The notes under the pieces are model-generated. The model was not told the DNA's origin, made no database searches, and saw only the letters and a list, made by a program, of their open reading frames with translations. DNA of 64,000 nucleotides from Anarhynchus alexandrinus (taxonomy: Eukaryota > Chordata > Aves > Charadriiformes > Charadriidae), in contig VUYV01000089.1 of the NCBI GenBank assembly GCA_008711295.1, forward strand, positions 2,141,213-2,205,212, given 5' to 3'. Position 1 is the stretch's first letter, and each line of letters opens with the position of its first letter. Of the stretch, positions 1-10,678 are shown piece after piece. Both the position numbers and the translations under genes were made by a program.

Positions 1-2879
1 TGACTGATTTAAGGAAAGAACAATATGTTTCCAAGTCTCCATTTGCAAGTCCTTTTCAATAAAATTGTCTGTAAGGGCCAAAGTCTTGCCCTACTAAGGG
101 AGTTCTTGAAAATTTCTTTCAATAAGTAAAAGCCAAGTACGTGTTCTGCAAAATGAGCTCACTGTAACGTTATTTCAAAAGATCCTTGCGTTTGGGCAAA
201 TGTGGAGTCCTGCATAATTTGCATCACTTATTGTGCAGGCTTAGGCACGTTAGAAAATTACACTGCCACCTTGCTTGTTATGTACTAAGTGATTTAGTGT
301 CAATACTACTCAGAGAAGACCAGTAATAGTTCTTACACTGTAGTATATCTGCAAATAAAGCTAACTAAATGTTTACATTGTTGATCTTTTTCATTTCCAC
401 ATATTTTTTAGCTGAGACACCACTCCAAGTGTTTAAAATATCTGCTTCAATATAAAATGGTGCTGGATTTTCTTTTTGTATAAATTCAAGGTGCCTTGCT
501 TCTGACAAGGTAAAGCTATTTTTCATTTCTGTAATGACAAAACAAATGCACCTGTGGAAAACAATACAATTATTTTGGCAATAGAGGTTGCTTGAATTCC
601 CAAGCTAATTTACTATTAGAAGATTATGCTGGTTCACCAAAGTTTTGTTTTCTTTAATTTCTCCGATGTTTCTAATGTCTTTTATTTTCTATAAAGAGTT
701 GATAAGAATTGAAATTACAGCTGATTCAAGGCCCAATTCTGCTATCCCAAGGGCCCTCCAGTAGCTGCTGAAAACTTCATCAGTGTAAAGGAGTCCAAAC
801 AGTAGCCATATGTCCTCACCCTTGTAACAAATTACTGTCTGCTGAATGAGGAAGGAGAGCTTTTTCTCCTACTTTGCTTCCCTGGTTCACAAAGGCACAC
901 GTTCACCAAAATACATTCTTCCTCTGTGCCGATCTTGACCTTACTCTAAGCTTAAATCAATAGATACTTAGGTTCTGCATTTAGTCACACTAGGATTGAA
1001 CCCATAACTCCTTCCCTGTTCTGTTGCTATATGAAAACTGGGTTTTATTGAATTACTCATTCTTTCTTAGCGGACTCTGTCCCCTACATGAAAAAAAACT
1101 CTTCATTTTGGTTACTCCTGAAGCTCTTTGTTGAAGCATCCTCTCTTCTGTTGAAACACCTCCTTGTGTAAAACTTCTTTCTCTTACATAGACGCGTACA
1201 TCCTTTTCTATCATGAAATGTAGGCCTACTTAAACTCCCTGGAAGAAATATTTTATGACAAAATAGTCTCCTTAAATGCACAGTTCATGTTAAAAGGGCT
1301 GTAAAAATTTGCTCTAATCTTTAGTATTAGCATAATGCAAAAAATGTTATCTTCATGTGACCTAGCACTCATATTTTGTGTTTCATTTTCAGGGTAACCT
1401 CTGGACTAAAGAATGTGAGAACGAACAGTAATGGGTCTGCTGGAATTCATTTCCCTTGAACTAGGTAGTACTTTCAGACACTTCTAATGCCCCATGTCTT
1501 CAATGTCATTCTTGTGTGCTCTTCTGACCTCTACCTACCTGAAACAGGGGGACAAGAAATTTATTACATGTATGGTGCACTCTGAGCTAAGCCTACATGA
1601 TCTCACTGTTGTCATGGTGTGAGTAAGGAAAAGACTTTTCACTTATGAGTATTTTTCTTTAACTTAACTGCTGAAATCATAGATCTCCAAAAGAGAGGGA
1701 GGGAAGGAGGAAGGGAGGAAATAAAAAATCACTGTAGGCATACTGTGAGATCAGAGAGAAGTACAAGAAATATTTCTGTCCTGTGTTTTTGTTGTCTTCA
1801 CTTGAAGATGCATAAAAGTGGGCCTTAAGTCATCAGGAAAAAAAATCTGGTGAGAATGGATATAAAAATTGCAAGTAAAGAATAATATACTGTCTAGTAT
1901 TAGACTGCAGTGGAAAGGAAGAAGCACAGGAATATCTGTCAAAAAGCATCATAGTTACTTGTAATTTCTTTATAACCTTTTGTGCCACTGTTTAAAGGGA
2001 CAAATTTTCTCGTGATCTTTGCCTAGTATCTCACCAATGCAGCTACTGCAAGCTAAATTAGAGTTTCAAGATCAATAGCTGCACAGATTCACTCTTCATT
2101 TCAAATTAAAAAAAAAAATCAAAACAAAACACAGCTATCATCAATTAAGAAAACAGACAATTTGTCTACGAATTAATCTGCTATTATATTGAATGGTATT
2201 TTTAAAAGATTTCATCCTTTTCAATACCAACTACATCAAATAGGTACTCTTTTGAAGAGTACATTTCTTCTCTTCATTCTGACAGCTCATCTGTGGATTT
2301 AAAATAATACAGAAATAAAGCTTTTTTGCAGTTCAGAAATTCTCTCATCTGTGTTTGAAATTACATAACTGTCTCAATCAAAAACCCTCTGGAAAATACA
2401 TACCCAGAGATTTGTGTGTTTGCAGTTTTGGTGAATAGATCAAATGTGCCACTCTGTATATTTGCTAAATCTTTTTTCTTACAGGATAAGTCACAGCACT
2501 GATAGTACTTTTTTTTACTATGAACTAAAAAAATAACACCTCTCTAAAAAACTCTGCAACCAACAATCCCCATACGCTGAAAAACACAAACTAGTTTGAA
2601 TCAGGCCAATTCATGGTTGTTTTTTATTTTTTGCCTTTTTTTTTTCTCTACTACATTCACCTTAATGGTCCTAAATCATCATTTATTGAAGCTGTGAGGA
2701 CTAGAAAAAGCTAATGAAACTAACTTAATATTGACCTGGTAAAAATCCAGATAAAATTTCAATTGTTATTTACCCAGTATTGGGTCTTGCTGAAGGCAGT
2801 TCCTGCTTATTCAGAAAATCAGTCTACTGTTAAAGCAGTCATAATCCAGGAGGAACTTCTGATCCAAAGATATTATTTA
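1..2879. other. Unique AT-rich non-coding DNA
   Basis: I see no gene, RNA gene or recognisable mobile element here. The only open frames are short and have no supporting splice or codon signal. A purine-rich tract lies at 1690-1727 and T-runs near 2636-2648. A reasonable splice-acceptor-like site at about 1393 (TTTCATTTTCAG) is followed by only about 20 open codons, which is not enough to call an exon. Confidence 0.6.
1690..1727 (+). repeat. Polypurine (GA-rich) tract
   Basis: An almost uninterrupted purine run on the plus strand, built of GAGGGAGGGAAGGAGG-like units and followed by A-rich sequence. Tracts like this are common in vertebrate introns and can form triplex DNA. No function is implied by the sequence. 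Confidence 0.7.
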
Positions 2880-3215
2880 ATATGCTTTAGGTCATGCTGC
2901 AACCTCCTCTATTATTCATGGGCACTACCTTGCTTGGTTAGACTTGATTTGTGGCTGTGCTCCAAGCCTAGAAAAAGCGTCCAAGAACAGAGTGTGAGAG
3001 GAGACAGTGTATGAAGGCATCAGGCAGGAGAGGAGAATCTGCAGCTGATATAAGACATACTGGAGAAGTAGAAATGCACTTTCAGCAGAAACACTCAATG
3101 GAAGTGGCGTCAGAGTGTGAACAAAGGCATCCAGGAGACTCTCCAAGAAGGAGAGAAACCAGACCATCAGGAGTCTTATTTCAGCAATGGGAAGAGGAAA
3201 GGAAAACTTGAAAAT
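2880..3215 (+). other. Purine-skewed segment with overlapping short open frames
   Basis: From about 2955 to 3215 the plus strand is strongly purine-rich and more GC-rich than its surroundings. It carries a 66-codon plus-strand frame (3011-3211) overlapping an 80-codon minus-strand frame (2925-3167). Purine skew removes stop codons from one strand and gives hydrophobic codons on the other, so both frames are probably side-effects of composition. The peptide sequences match no family I recognise. It could be an old, unidentified repeat. Confidence 0.3.
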
Positions 3216-6200
3216 TCAGAAATTAAAACAATGACATAACCTCAGTCGAAAGAACAACTGTTTGATTTGTCTTAAACCTGCTGAGCTCTCTATATGGTAA
3301 TTTCACTTATCTAAGTCTATCAAATCCTATTCTCAATTTAGTTAACTGCAAACTTGTGCCTAAATTAAAGCAGGTCAGCAGGTCTTTGGGACAATGAACA
3401 CACTATGCATTTGTGCAGGAATTGGCAAAACAATGTGCCAGCCCGATACAGAATTGTTAGTGATTAGATCCCTCTCCATCATTTTAAGCTCAACACTATC
3501 CACCTCTGCATCCCAAAGCATACCTAGATATGACACATAGTCACTGTTTCAAATGTCAAGACTTCTATATTTCCTTACTAATAAGAGTGACTGCAAGTTG
3601 TGATCCAGATGGTAGCAGTTGCTAAGGTTTTATTATTTACTTTCTCATTCATACTATGTGCAACACACTGCTGATTCTATTCCTTTTCTTCCACTGCAGT
3701 ACAGCAGATATTTAGTGATCCAACCAAGAAAAACAGTGAAGAATTTTAGAGATTAATCATCTCACTGAAGGACAGTATGAATTCCTTAACAAGTCCTTCC
3801 TCCCCCCACTCAATTGTCTCCCTGAAAAACATAATAAAATCTTTTAATCACCTAGGCAGAGTGAAGCAAAGAGGAAAAGCTTTACTGAAAGTGTCTAGAT
3901 AACGTCTATTATTCTATGAGAATAAGGCTTGTGAAACAGGCACCAGATATTTATACCCAAAGTACTCATCTTAATAGAAAGTAGGTCATGGCTAATGTAA
4001 AAATGAATGCTTCAGAATAATCATTTTAAGAGGGTGTGACAGTCTAAGAAATTAAAATATATCAATTCTAAGCAGTCATAAAAATCCACTTGTAACCAAA
4101 TGTGTTCCAATAAGCTGCTTGTACCTAATATTTTATTTAAAGGTTAGCATTCTCACTATCTACCATAATTTAGTTTTCTAAGAATAAACTAGAGCTGCAT
4201 ATAGAACAGTTGGGTGGAGATTTGTTTTTCGTGACTGTCAACAGATAACCTAAGTCTTTTTCTGTCATAGACAGGAGGGGAGCTCTTGTTATTTCCACTT
4301 TCAAAAGCTTGTCTAAATCTATGTTATTTTACAAAGGATTGCAGAATGAATATGAACAGGAGTATTTTCAGAAGTATAATTTTTCAAGAGAGGGGTTGCT
4401 AATTTAAAGTCTGAAGGCAGTACCTCGCTGAAAAAACTGAGCAAAAAGCCGAACAAACATCTTACAAAAATGAGTCAATTGTGTCTCTCTGATCTTTATT
4501 TCTAAATTTTAACTAGTCTCAAGTAACATCTGTAACAATGATAAAGCAATAGTTTTGTATTTTAATATTGAGCATTCCTGAAAAGAAATTACCAAGATTC
4601 CTAAGCAAATAATAAAATAATTAAAATCTCCAAATAAGGCAATAATATTCCTCATTTTTCATTGAGTTATTTCTATCCTGTTTTCATATATTCAGGAAAA
4701 TTTTATTGTTATAAACATATATTAGAGAAAGAATGGACTGTTACAATTATTGAAGACAAACAGAAGTTAATCAAAGGCTTGCCCCATCTTTACAAAAACT
4801 CAAGAGTACACGAGTATTGTGTTGAATCTGTATTTGTTATGGCTGATTAATGAGCACTTGTAGAGTCTCTTCATTTTACAGTTTTCACATAGAAATATCA
4901 AATTGACAAACCTTTACGAGCTTTTCCAAACTACACCCAGCACGTTTGTCATATAATATCTCAGCCATTACTGGGATATAATTCACTATTATCTTGTTGA
5001 CAAGGCTATGATTCGTTTCACACATCACTGTTCATTAAAATAATATGTAACTGTGCTTTGTCCCACTGCAAAGCTCAACTACCAACAAATTCATGGTCAA
5101 TTACTTTAAATGAATTAATAAAAGTTGGAAAACTATGTAGGTTTCTCACCTTTTTGTATTTGTATTTACATGAGATGAGAACCTCATAAATCTATTACGA
5201 TACAGTGAATTATTTGTAGTTCTCCGTTTCTTTCATTTAGTGGAAAAAGATATGTTATTTTCTTTTAACTTGGATATGAAAAAAATCTCTCAAATAATTG
5301 ATTTATTTCTTTGGGCTGGTAAATGCTGAAGAAACCCAAAATTAAATCTCCTAATGGGATTTCAAGATAGTGCGTATTTCTCTGAGACTTGCAGAAGCAA
5401 AGAACTGAAGATTCTTTCCTGTGTAACGTCTATACTTACAAGACTGATCTCTCACGCTCATGTCATTGGCCTTGCCCTTTGTGAGTATAGTCTTTTTTTT
5501 TAGCAAAAAAACATAAAAGACCTTGAAATTGAGAAAAAAACATCTAATTTTTATTCCTTAGGGGTATATTCTTCTGAAATATTGACCAGAAAAATAAACT
5601 TGTATGTCACTCATCTTTACTTGTGTCTTTTTGGTTAACTTGAATGTTTCATACAGAACAAATGTAATGCTTTTTAGTATGTGCAGGTGGAGTTAGCATT
5701 AATTTACCTCATATTTCAGAAGTATACTTCTGCAATTGGGAATGCTTGCACATACAAACCACTACTGTACTCAGGGGGGACCTTAGCATCTGAGACATCT
5801 GTTTAGCAACAGATACACATAAACACTGATCAGTTAAGAGCATCTTAAGTCACACAGAGGGCAACAGATGATCCAGAAAGTAAACAACCTGGCTAACAAA
5901 ACAACTTAAGGCAAACTCATTCTCTCTTTTAAATTCAGCAATTCACTTACTCAAGGGAATGTTTGGCCAGGATGAAATGGATATCTTTAAAAAGTACACC
6001 AGAGTCACCTGTGATCTTACTTACGTTATGAGTTTTAGACAGCTCCTCCTGCAAAAATTGTACTTTGTGGAATAAATTTCAGAGGGATTTTACTTTAGAA
6101 GGGAGAAGGTTAACACAAAGGAATACATCCTGACATCTTTTTTCAAGTGAAAAATCACAAGCGGCTCCTCTTTTCCTTTGAAACCCGTTCTTCACCATCC

Positions 6201-6488
6201 TAATTTTTTGCTCTTCTAAAATATAACAGTCTCGAAGAGACCTTGTTTGTTCAAGATGGTTACATTCATATATAGAAACTAGGTTTAGTTTTGGGGTTGT
6301 TGATACAGACTAATACAAACATAGAAAACGAAACCAAAACCAAACAAACAAACAATCAAAACCCAAAAGATCACAGCCATAGTGGTTTGGTTGAACTTCA
6401 AATATGCCAAAGTAGTTTTGACAATATTTTAGAGAAGAAGACACACAGCCTTTAGTAGGCCCCTTACTGGTAAAAATTCCTGGGTTTA
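3216..6488. other. Unique AT-rich non-coding DNA
   Basis: No gene or repeat is recognised. The longest frame (4662-4850, 62 codons) has AT-driven composition and no splice support. Confidence 0.55.
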
Positions 6489-6561
6489 GAATCATAGAGT
6501 CATAGAATGGTTTAGGTTGGAAGGGACCTTAAAGATCATCTAGTTCCAATCCCGCTGCCGT
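6489..6561 (-). mobile_element. CR1 LINE, 3' end fragment
   Basis: The plus strand reads AATCATAGAGTCATAGAATGG, then a GGTTGGAAGGGACCTT block and TCTAGTTCCAATCCC. This is the reverse complement of the avian CR1 3' terminus, including the octamer tail. Only about 73 bp is present before unrelated sequence begins, so it is a severely 5'-truncated insertion, which is typical of CR1. Confidence 0.9.
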
Positions 6562-7498
6562 GTTTATTTCTGCCTTTGTTTTAGCAGACCGTGTTCCTGA
6601 AGGAATTTCAATATTCTCTGTAAATTCCAGTTACCTGTGCACAGAAATCATTACAAATCCAGATTCCTCAGAAGATCTTGTGCTTTAATTTTTCAGCTAG
6701 TGCCTAGAGCAAGACAGCAGAGACAAGCCAAGGATTTAAAAGGTTGATTTTTTTTTTTTTACTATATTCATTATTTAAGTTAAACAGGGAAAAATAGGGC
6801 AGAAATACCATCTCAGAAACTTTGACTAGAATTGTGTTCTGAATCAACCCAAAATTAAATTGCTTGATATTCTGTTGTTCATGAGTCATTTTTCTAAGAT
6901 GCAAACAGTATCATAAGATGCCCTACTATATCACATGATTCGTCAAAGAAGAGAAGGAATTGTCACCTTACAAAATAAATAATATGGTTATATAGCTTGG
7001 ACCCTAAGAGGGAACACTGCTATCCCATGAATATCTTCAGTGAATCATGGTGGCCAGGATGCTAATTAAAGCCGAACTATTATTGAAGTGAAAGATGTTT
7101 AGGTATTTCATTAGACCAGTCCACTTTGTAGAAAAACATCTCATTTTCCTCATATAGATGTCATGGAAGCAACAACTCTTTCATGGAAAAAACAATGTCC
7201 TTTAAAAGCAATTGGAGTGTGCCTGAATAAGGATTGCAGGGCTAGAAGGATACTGAAGTACAGTGTTAATCAGATTATTTTTTTTTTTTTGTTAAGAAGA
7301 TACTTCAGAAGAGTCATAAAACAGCAAGACTCCTTAAAGATAGACCAGGATTCAAAATGCAAAATTTAATTATGGGAATGCTAGTTACTTACCAGGCTTG
7401 TAAAGAATTGTGTCATCTTTCAATTTGTAGACACATTTGAGAAGACCCGATTTTAAAGTAATAATTTAGAATAAAATCATTGCATTTACCATCATCTG
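6562..7498. other. Unique non-coding DNA
   Basis: AT-rich with T-runs at about 6749 and 7279. No gene or element is recognised. The 7163-7369 frame (68 codons) lacks splice or composition support. Confidence 0.5.
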
Positions 7499-7759
7499 TG
7501 TTTACAGGGTGGCAAGGACAATTTGGCAATGACTTCACATGCTCTCCAGACTAGGAGCTTTGGAAAATGTGACACAAAGGTTATTGGAGTCATCAGTCAG
7601 TGAGCCAGTCAGCAACGGTGATAGCACCTCTGTGATAATGTATTTACCGAGGGAAAAAAACTGCATGACACCAACAGCAGCTGGAAAAGAGGACTGACAA
7701 TATGTGAGAGAAACAACTAAGCAGACACTGAGGTCAGGGGAGGCAGGGGAGGAGGGGTT

Positions 7760-8165
7760 CCAGGTGCTGGAGCAGAAGTACCCCTGCAGCCCATGGTGAA
7801 GACCACAATGAGACAGGCTGTTCCCCTGCAGCCCATGGAGGTTAATGGTGGAGCAGGTATCTACCTCCATCTGTGGAGGACCCCACGGTGGAGCAGGTGG
7901 ATGCGCCCCAAAGGACGCTGTGACCTTGTGGGAAGCCCACATTGGACCAGGCTCCTGGCAGGACCTGTGGACCCATGGAGAGAAAAGCCCACGCTGGAGC
8001 AGGTTTGCTGGCAGGATTTGGGACCCCACGGAAGGGACCCCATGCTGGAGCAGTCTTTGAAGAACTGCAGCCCATGGGAATGACTCACATTGAAGAAGTT
8101 CATGGAGGACTGCATCCTGTGGGAGGAACCCCACTCTGGAGCAGAGGAAGAGTGTGAGGAGTACA
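7760..8165 (+). repeat. Degenerate tandem repeats in the LTR U3 region
   Basis: The motifs GCAGCCCATGG, CTGGAGCAGG and GGACCCCACGG recur at irregular spacings of roughly 30-60 bp through the U3. This makes the region GC-rich (well above 50%) inside AT-rich DNA, and it creates long chance frames on both strands, the longest 229 codons at 7535-8224 on the minus strand. These frames are products of the repeat and not genes. U3 repeats often carry enhancer activity in retroviral LTRs; whether they do here is unknown. Confidence 0.75.
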
Positions 8166-8304
8166 CGCCCTGAGGAGGAAAGAGTGGTAGAGACAACATG
8201 TGATGAACGGACCGCAACCCCCATTTCCCGTCCCCCTGTGACACTGGATGGGGGAGGAAGTAGAGAAAACTGGGAGTGAAGTTAAGCCTGAGAAGAAGGG
8301 AAGG

Positions 8305-8780
8305 GTGGGGAGGAGGTGTTTTAAGATTTGGTTTCATTTCTCATTACACTACTCTGATTTGAATGGCAATAAATTAAAAAAAATTCCTCAAGTCAAGTCT
8401 GTTTTGCCTGTAACGATAATTGATGAGTGATCTCTCCCTGTCCTTATCTCGACCCACGAACCTTTTGCTATATTTTCTCTCCACTGTCCAGCTGATAATG
8501 GGGCAGCTTTGGTGGGCACCCAGTGCCCTGTCAACCTACCACAACTGTCTTTGGTCCTACTACAAGATTCGGTGAGAAAGTCTAACAGTTGCAGAAAAGG
8601 AAGAGATAAGCAAAACCAAAATTTAAATCTTAGATATACAGAAATGGTTGTCCAACTGTATCTTGGTCTCTTAAACAAATAAATGTCCAGATAGTTTTTC
8701 TCTGTTTATCTCTGGAAGGAGAATCAACTGTTCTTCAGTGGAATGTCCCTGATCATAGTCAATTATTAGCACAAATTATG
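8305..8780 (+). repeat. Tandem duplication, copy 1 (LTR end plus flank)
   Basis: This 476 bp segment starts inside the LTR (GTGGGGAGGAGG) and runs to CACAAATTATG. It recurs 477 bp downstream with only two substitutions that I could find by eye, at 8335 (C versus T) and 8363 (A versus T). Both differences lie in the first 60 bases. Confidence 0.95.
8368..8373 (+). promoter_or_regulatory. LTR polyadenylation signal AATAAA
   Basis: AATAAA lies about 170 bp before the LTR 3' edge, followed by the T/C-rich U5. The equivalent place in the LTR at 39816-40397 carries ATTAAA. The signal is duplicated at 8845-8850 in the second copy. Confidence 0.6.
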
Positions 8781-8781
8781 N
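8781..8781. other. Ambiguous base N at the duplication joint
   Basis: This is the only N I noticed in the window, and it sits exactly between the two copies of the 476 bp repeat. That is what a collapsed gap or forced contig join looks like. Confidence 0.9.
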
Positions 8782-9257
8782 GTGGGGAGGAGGTGTTTTA
8801 AGATTTGGTTTTATTTCTCATTACACTACTCTGATTTGATTGGCAATAAATTAAAAAAAATTCCTCAAGTCAAGTCTGTTTTGCCTGTAACGATAATTGA
8901 TGAGTGATCTCTCCCTGTCCTTATCTCGACCCACGAACCTTTTGCTATATTTTCTCTCCACTGTCCAGCTGATAATGGGGCAGCTTTGGTGGGCACCCAG
9001 TGCCCTGTCAACCTACCACAACTGTCTTTGGTCCTACTACAAGATTCGGTGAGAAAGTCTAACAGTTGCAGAAAAGGAAGAGATAAGCAAAACCAAAATT
9101 TAAATCTTAGATATACAGAAATGGTTGTCCAACTGTATCTTGGTCTCTTAAACAAATAAATGTCCAGATAGTTTTTCTCTGTTTATCTCTGGAAGGAGAA
9201 TCAACTGTTCTTCAGTGGAATGTCCCTGATCATAGTCAATTATTAGCACAAATTATG
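8782..9257 (+). repeat. Tandem duplication, copy 2 (LTR end plus flank)
   Basis: Second copy of 8305-8780, starting directly after the single ambiguous base at 8781. It continues into unique flank at 9258 (AACACATTC). The near-identity together with the N at the joint suggests two overlapping contigs or haplotypes that were not merged, rather than a biological duplication. Confidence 0.95.
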
Positions 9258-9779
9258 AACACATTCATTATTTTTGTAGCACTTACGTATGCCCCGCATA
9301 TCAACAAAAGCTAAAAAAGCTTTAAAAAAGGTTTGTCTTTTAGGTTACATTTAACTTAGAAACAGAGAATGAATAATAGCCATAAAATACCTTCTTAAAA
9401 AAAAGAGTCTAAAACCCTGAAGCAATAGTATAATGGGAAATGTTCTTACGGTAGCATGGGTTTCTGGAAGGAGGAAGTAAAGCTTCTTAAATATTTCAGT
9501 GTGATTCCTCAAGGGAAATATCTCATACTTCTGTGATCTCCAGGGCAAAGAACAAACAATGAACTTACAGGGAAAAAAAAAAATTAAGGCTGGTTTTCAG
9601 TGCCAAAAAAGCAGATGATGCGTGTTTATATACCGAGACCAAAGAGACCTTTAATCTTGGATAGCGCATCTGGCAACTTAAATATGAATTTAAAGCTTGA
9701 ATTTAAGCCTACCAGATTTGATTGGCTTGCTGATTTCAGACAAAAAAAAAAAAAAAAAGCTTAATTCTCCCACACTCAT
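9258..9779. other. Unique AT-rich DNA with an A-run
   Basis: No gene is seen. An A-run of about 18 lies at 9741-9758 and a shorter one near 9572. Confidence 0.55.
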
Positions 9780-10350
9780 GGAAGCTGCTGGGTCCAAGCT
9801 AGGGCACCCTGGCAGGTATGACTATCATCATTTCAGGTCCAGCCCTGTCATATAGATTACACCAAGAAAATCCAGCTTTGGCAATGTTCAAGATCTAAGA
9901 GGGATAAGATTTTCAGATGGCTTGACTGACAGCATCTCCTCCAGTGTTACAGGGAAGTGGTGGGCTCCTGCAGAGAGTTTCACAAGCTGCCGACGCTTTT
10001 TGTACTCCTCCGTGTCATTTCTCACACACCCAAATCTAGCTGTCACTGCTACCTCATCTACTGTTCTTCACTTGGTACTGAGCCCCACAGTTTTTACTCC
10101 GGCTCTGCCACGAAAGGTGGTGGATAATCCCCTATCTCACATCCCCTATGAGGAGATTCATGTGTGTCATTTGAGGAGACATGACAACTGACACAGCTGT
10201 GTCATGAGGAGAAAGGGCTGTGAAAGGTGATCTTTGCTGAATGAACAGCCGAAGACCAAGACAACTGGATATCTGGAGACATCCAGTGCTATAGGGCATT
10301 ATGCTGGGGATTCTAATCCCATGCATTATAATAGAAGTAAACAGCATTTC
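9780..10350. other. GC-richer unclassified segment
   Basis: This segment is clearly more GC-rich than its surroundings and has open frames on both strands: plus 9922-10191 (89 codons) and minus 10132-10347 (71 codons). Short GAGGAGA and TGTGTCAT words recur around 10150-10215, including a perfect 16-base palindrome at 10189-10204 (TGACACAG/CTGTGTCA). I recognise no protein family. It may be an old interspersed repeat or a conserved non-coding element. Confidence 0.3.
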
Positions 10351-10678
10351 TGAACTTACAGAAAGTCAGGGTTTGGCTCAACACTGCACAAGAACAATTA
10401 TGAGCAACATTAAGGCAGAGTGCTTGCAATCTGGCAAATATGACTGCATGTCCCTACAACAACTGTGGTGGGGAGATAATGTCATTCCCAAACCCACTGT
10501 TTATTACTTCTCTATGCTTTGCTTAGTACCTGTGAATGCGAGACACCAACATGTGTTTGTAGTGTTAATAAGACAGGTGTCATTCTTTCTTGAGATACAT
10601 ATTATTTATGAAAGAATTTTAACTTGCAGGAAGGAGTTATCTGACATAGAGAGACTGGATGGCAATCTGCACAACTGA
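10301..10678 (+). other. 125-codon open frame, probably chance
   Basis: One of the longest frames outside recognised repeats. It starts with MLGILIPCIIIEVNSIS and ends RLDGNLHN. No domain or low-complexity pattern suggests a protein family, and there is no obvious acceptor or donor at its edges. A frame of this length is not surprising in 128 kb of two-strand sequence, so I do not call it a gene. Confidence 0.2.

Larger units (their letters stand above)
7499..8543 (+). mobile_element. LTR of an avian ERVL-like endogenous retrovirus
   Basis: About 1045 bp bounded by TG (TGTGTTTACAGGG) and CA (CAACCTACCACA). Internal landmarks in order are a repeat-rich U3 (about 7760-8165), a purine-rich stretch, a polyadenylation signal AATAAA at 8368-8373, and a U5-like segment with TTATCTCGACCCACGAACC. 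That segment resembles TTATCTCAATCCACGAG in the LTR at 39816-40397 and fixes the orientation as plus. From memory this is a common bird LTR family; the exact family name was not checked. No clear target-site duplication was found. The sequence after 8543 could be flank or a short piece of internal retroviral sequence. The end region is duplicated in this assembly (see 8305-9257). Confidence 0.8.

Noticed and set aside
7760..8165. CRISPR-like spaced repeats
   Set aside because: Repeats are degenerate with irregular spacing, inside a bird LTR; no CRISPR array or cas genes exist in the window.
7535..8224. 229-codon minus-strand frame, the longest in the window
   Set aside because: Lies wholly inside the GC-rich repeated U3 of an LTR; other frames on both strands are also open there, so it is a composition artefact.
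8388..9155. Two identical 96-codon frames suggesting a gene duplication
   Set aside because: They are the same antisense LTR-plus-flank sequence repeated in the 476 bp duplication around the N.
10301..10678. 125-codon plus-strand frame as a gene
   Set aside because: No family, no splice support, and a frame of this length is expected by chance in this much sequence.
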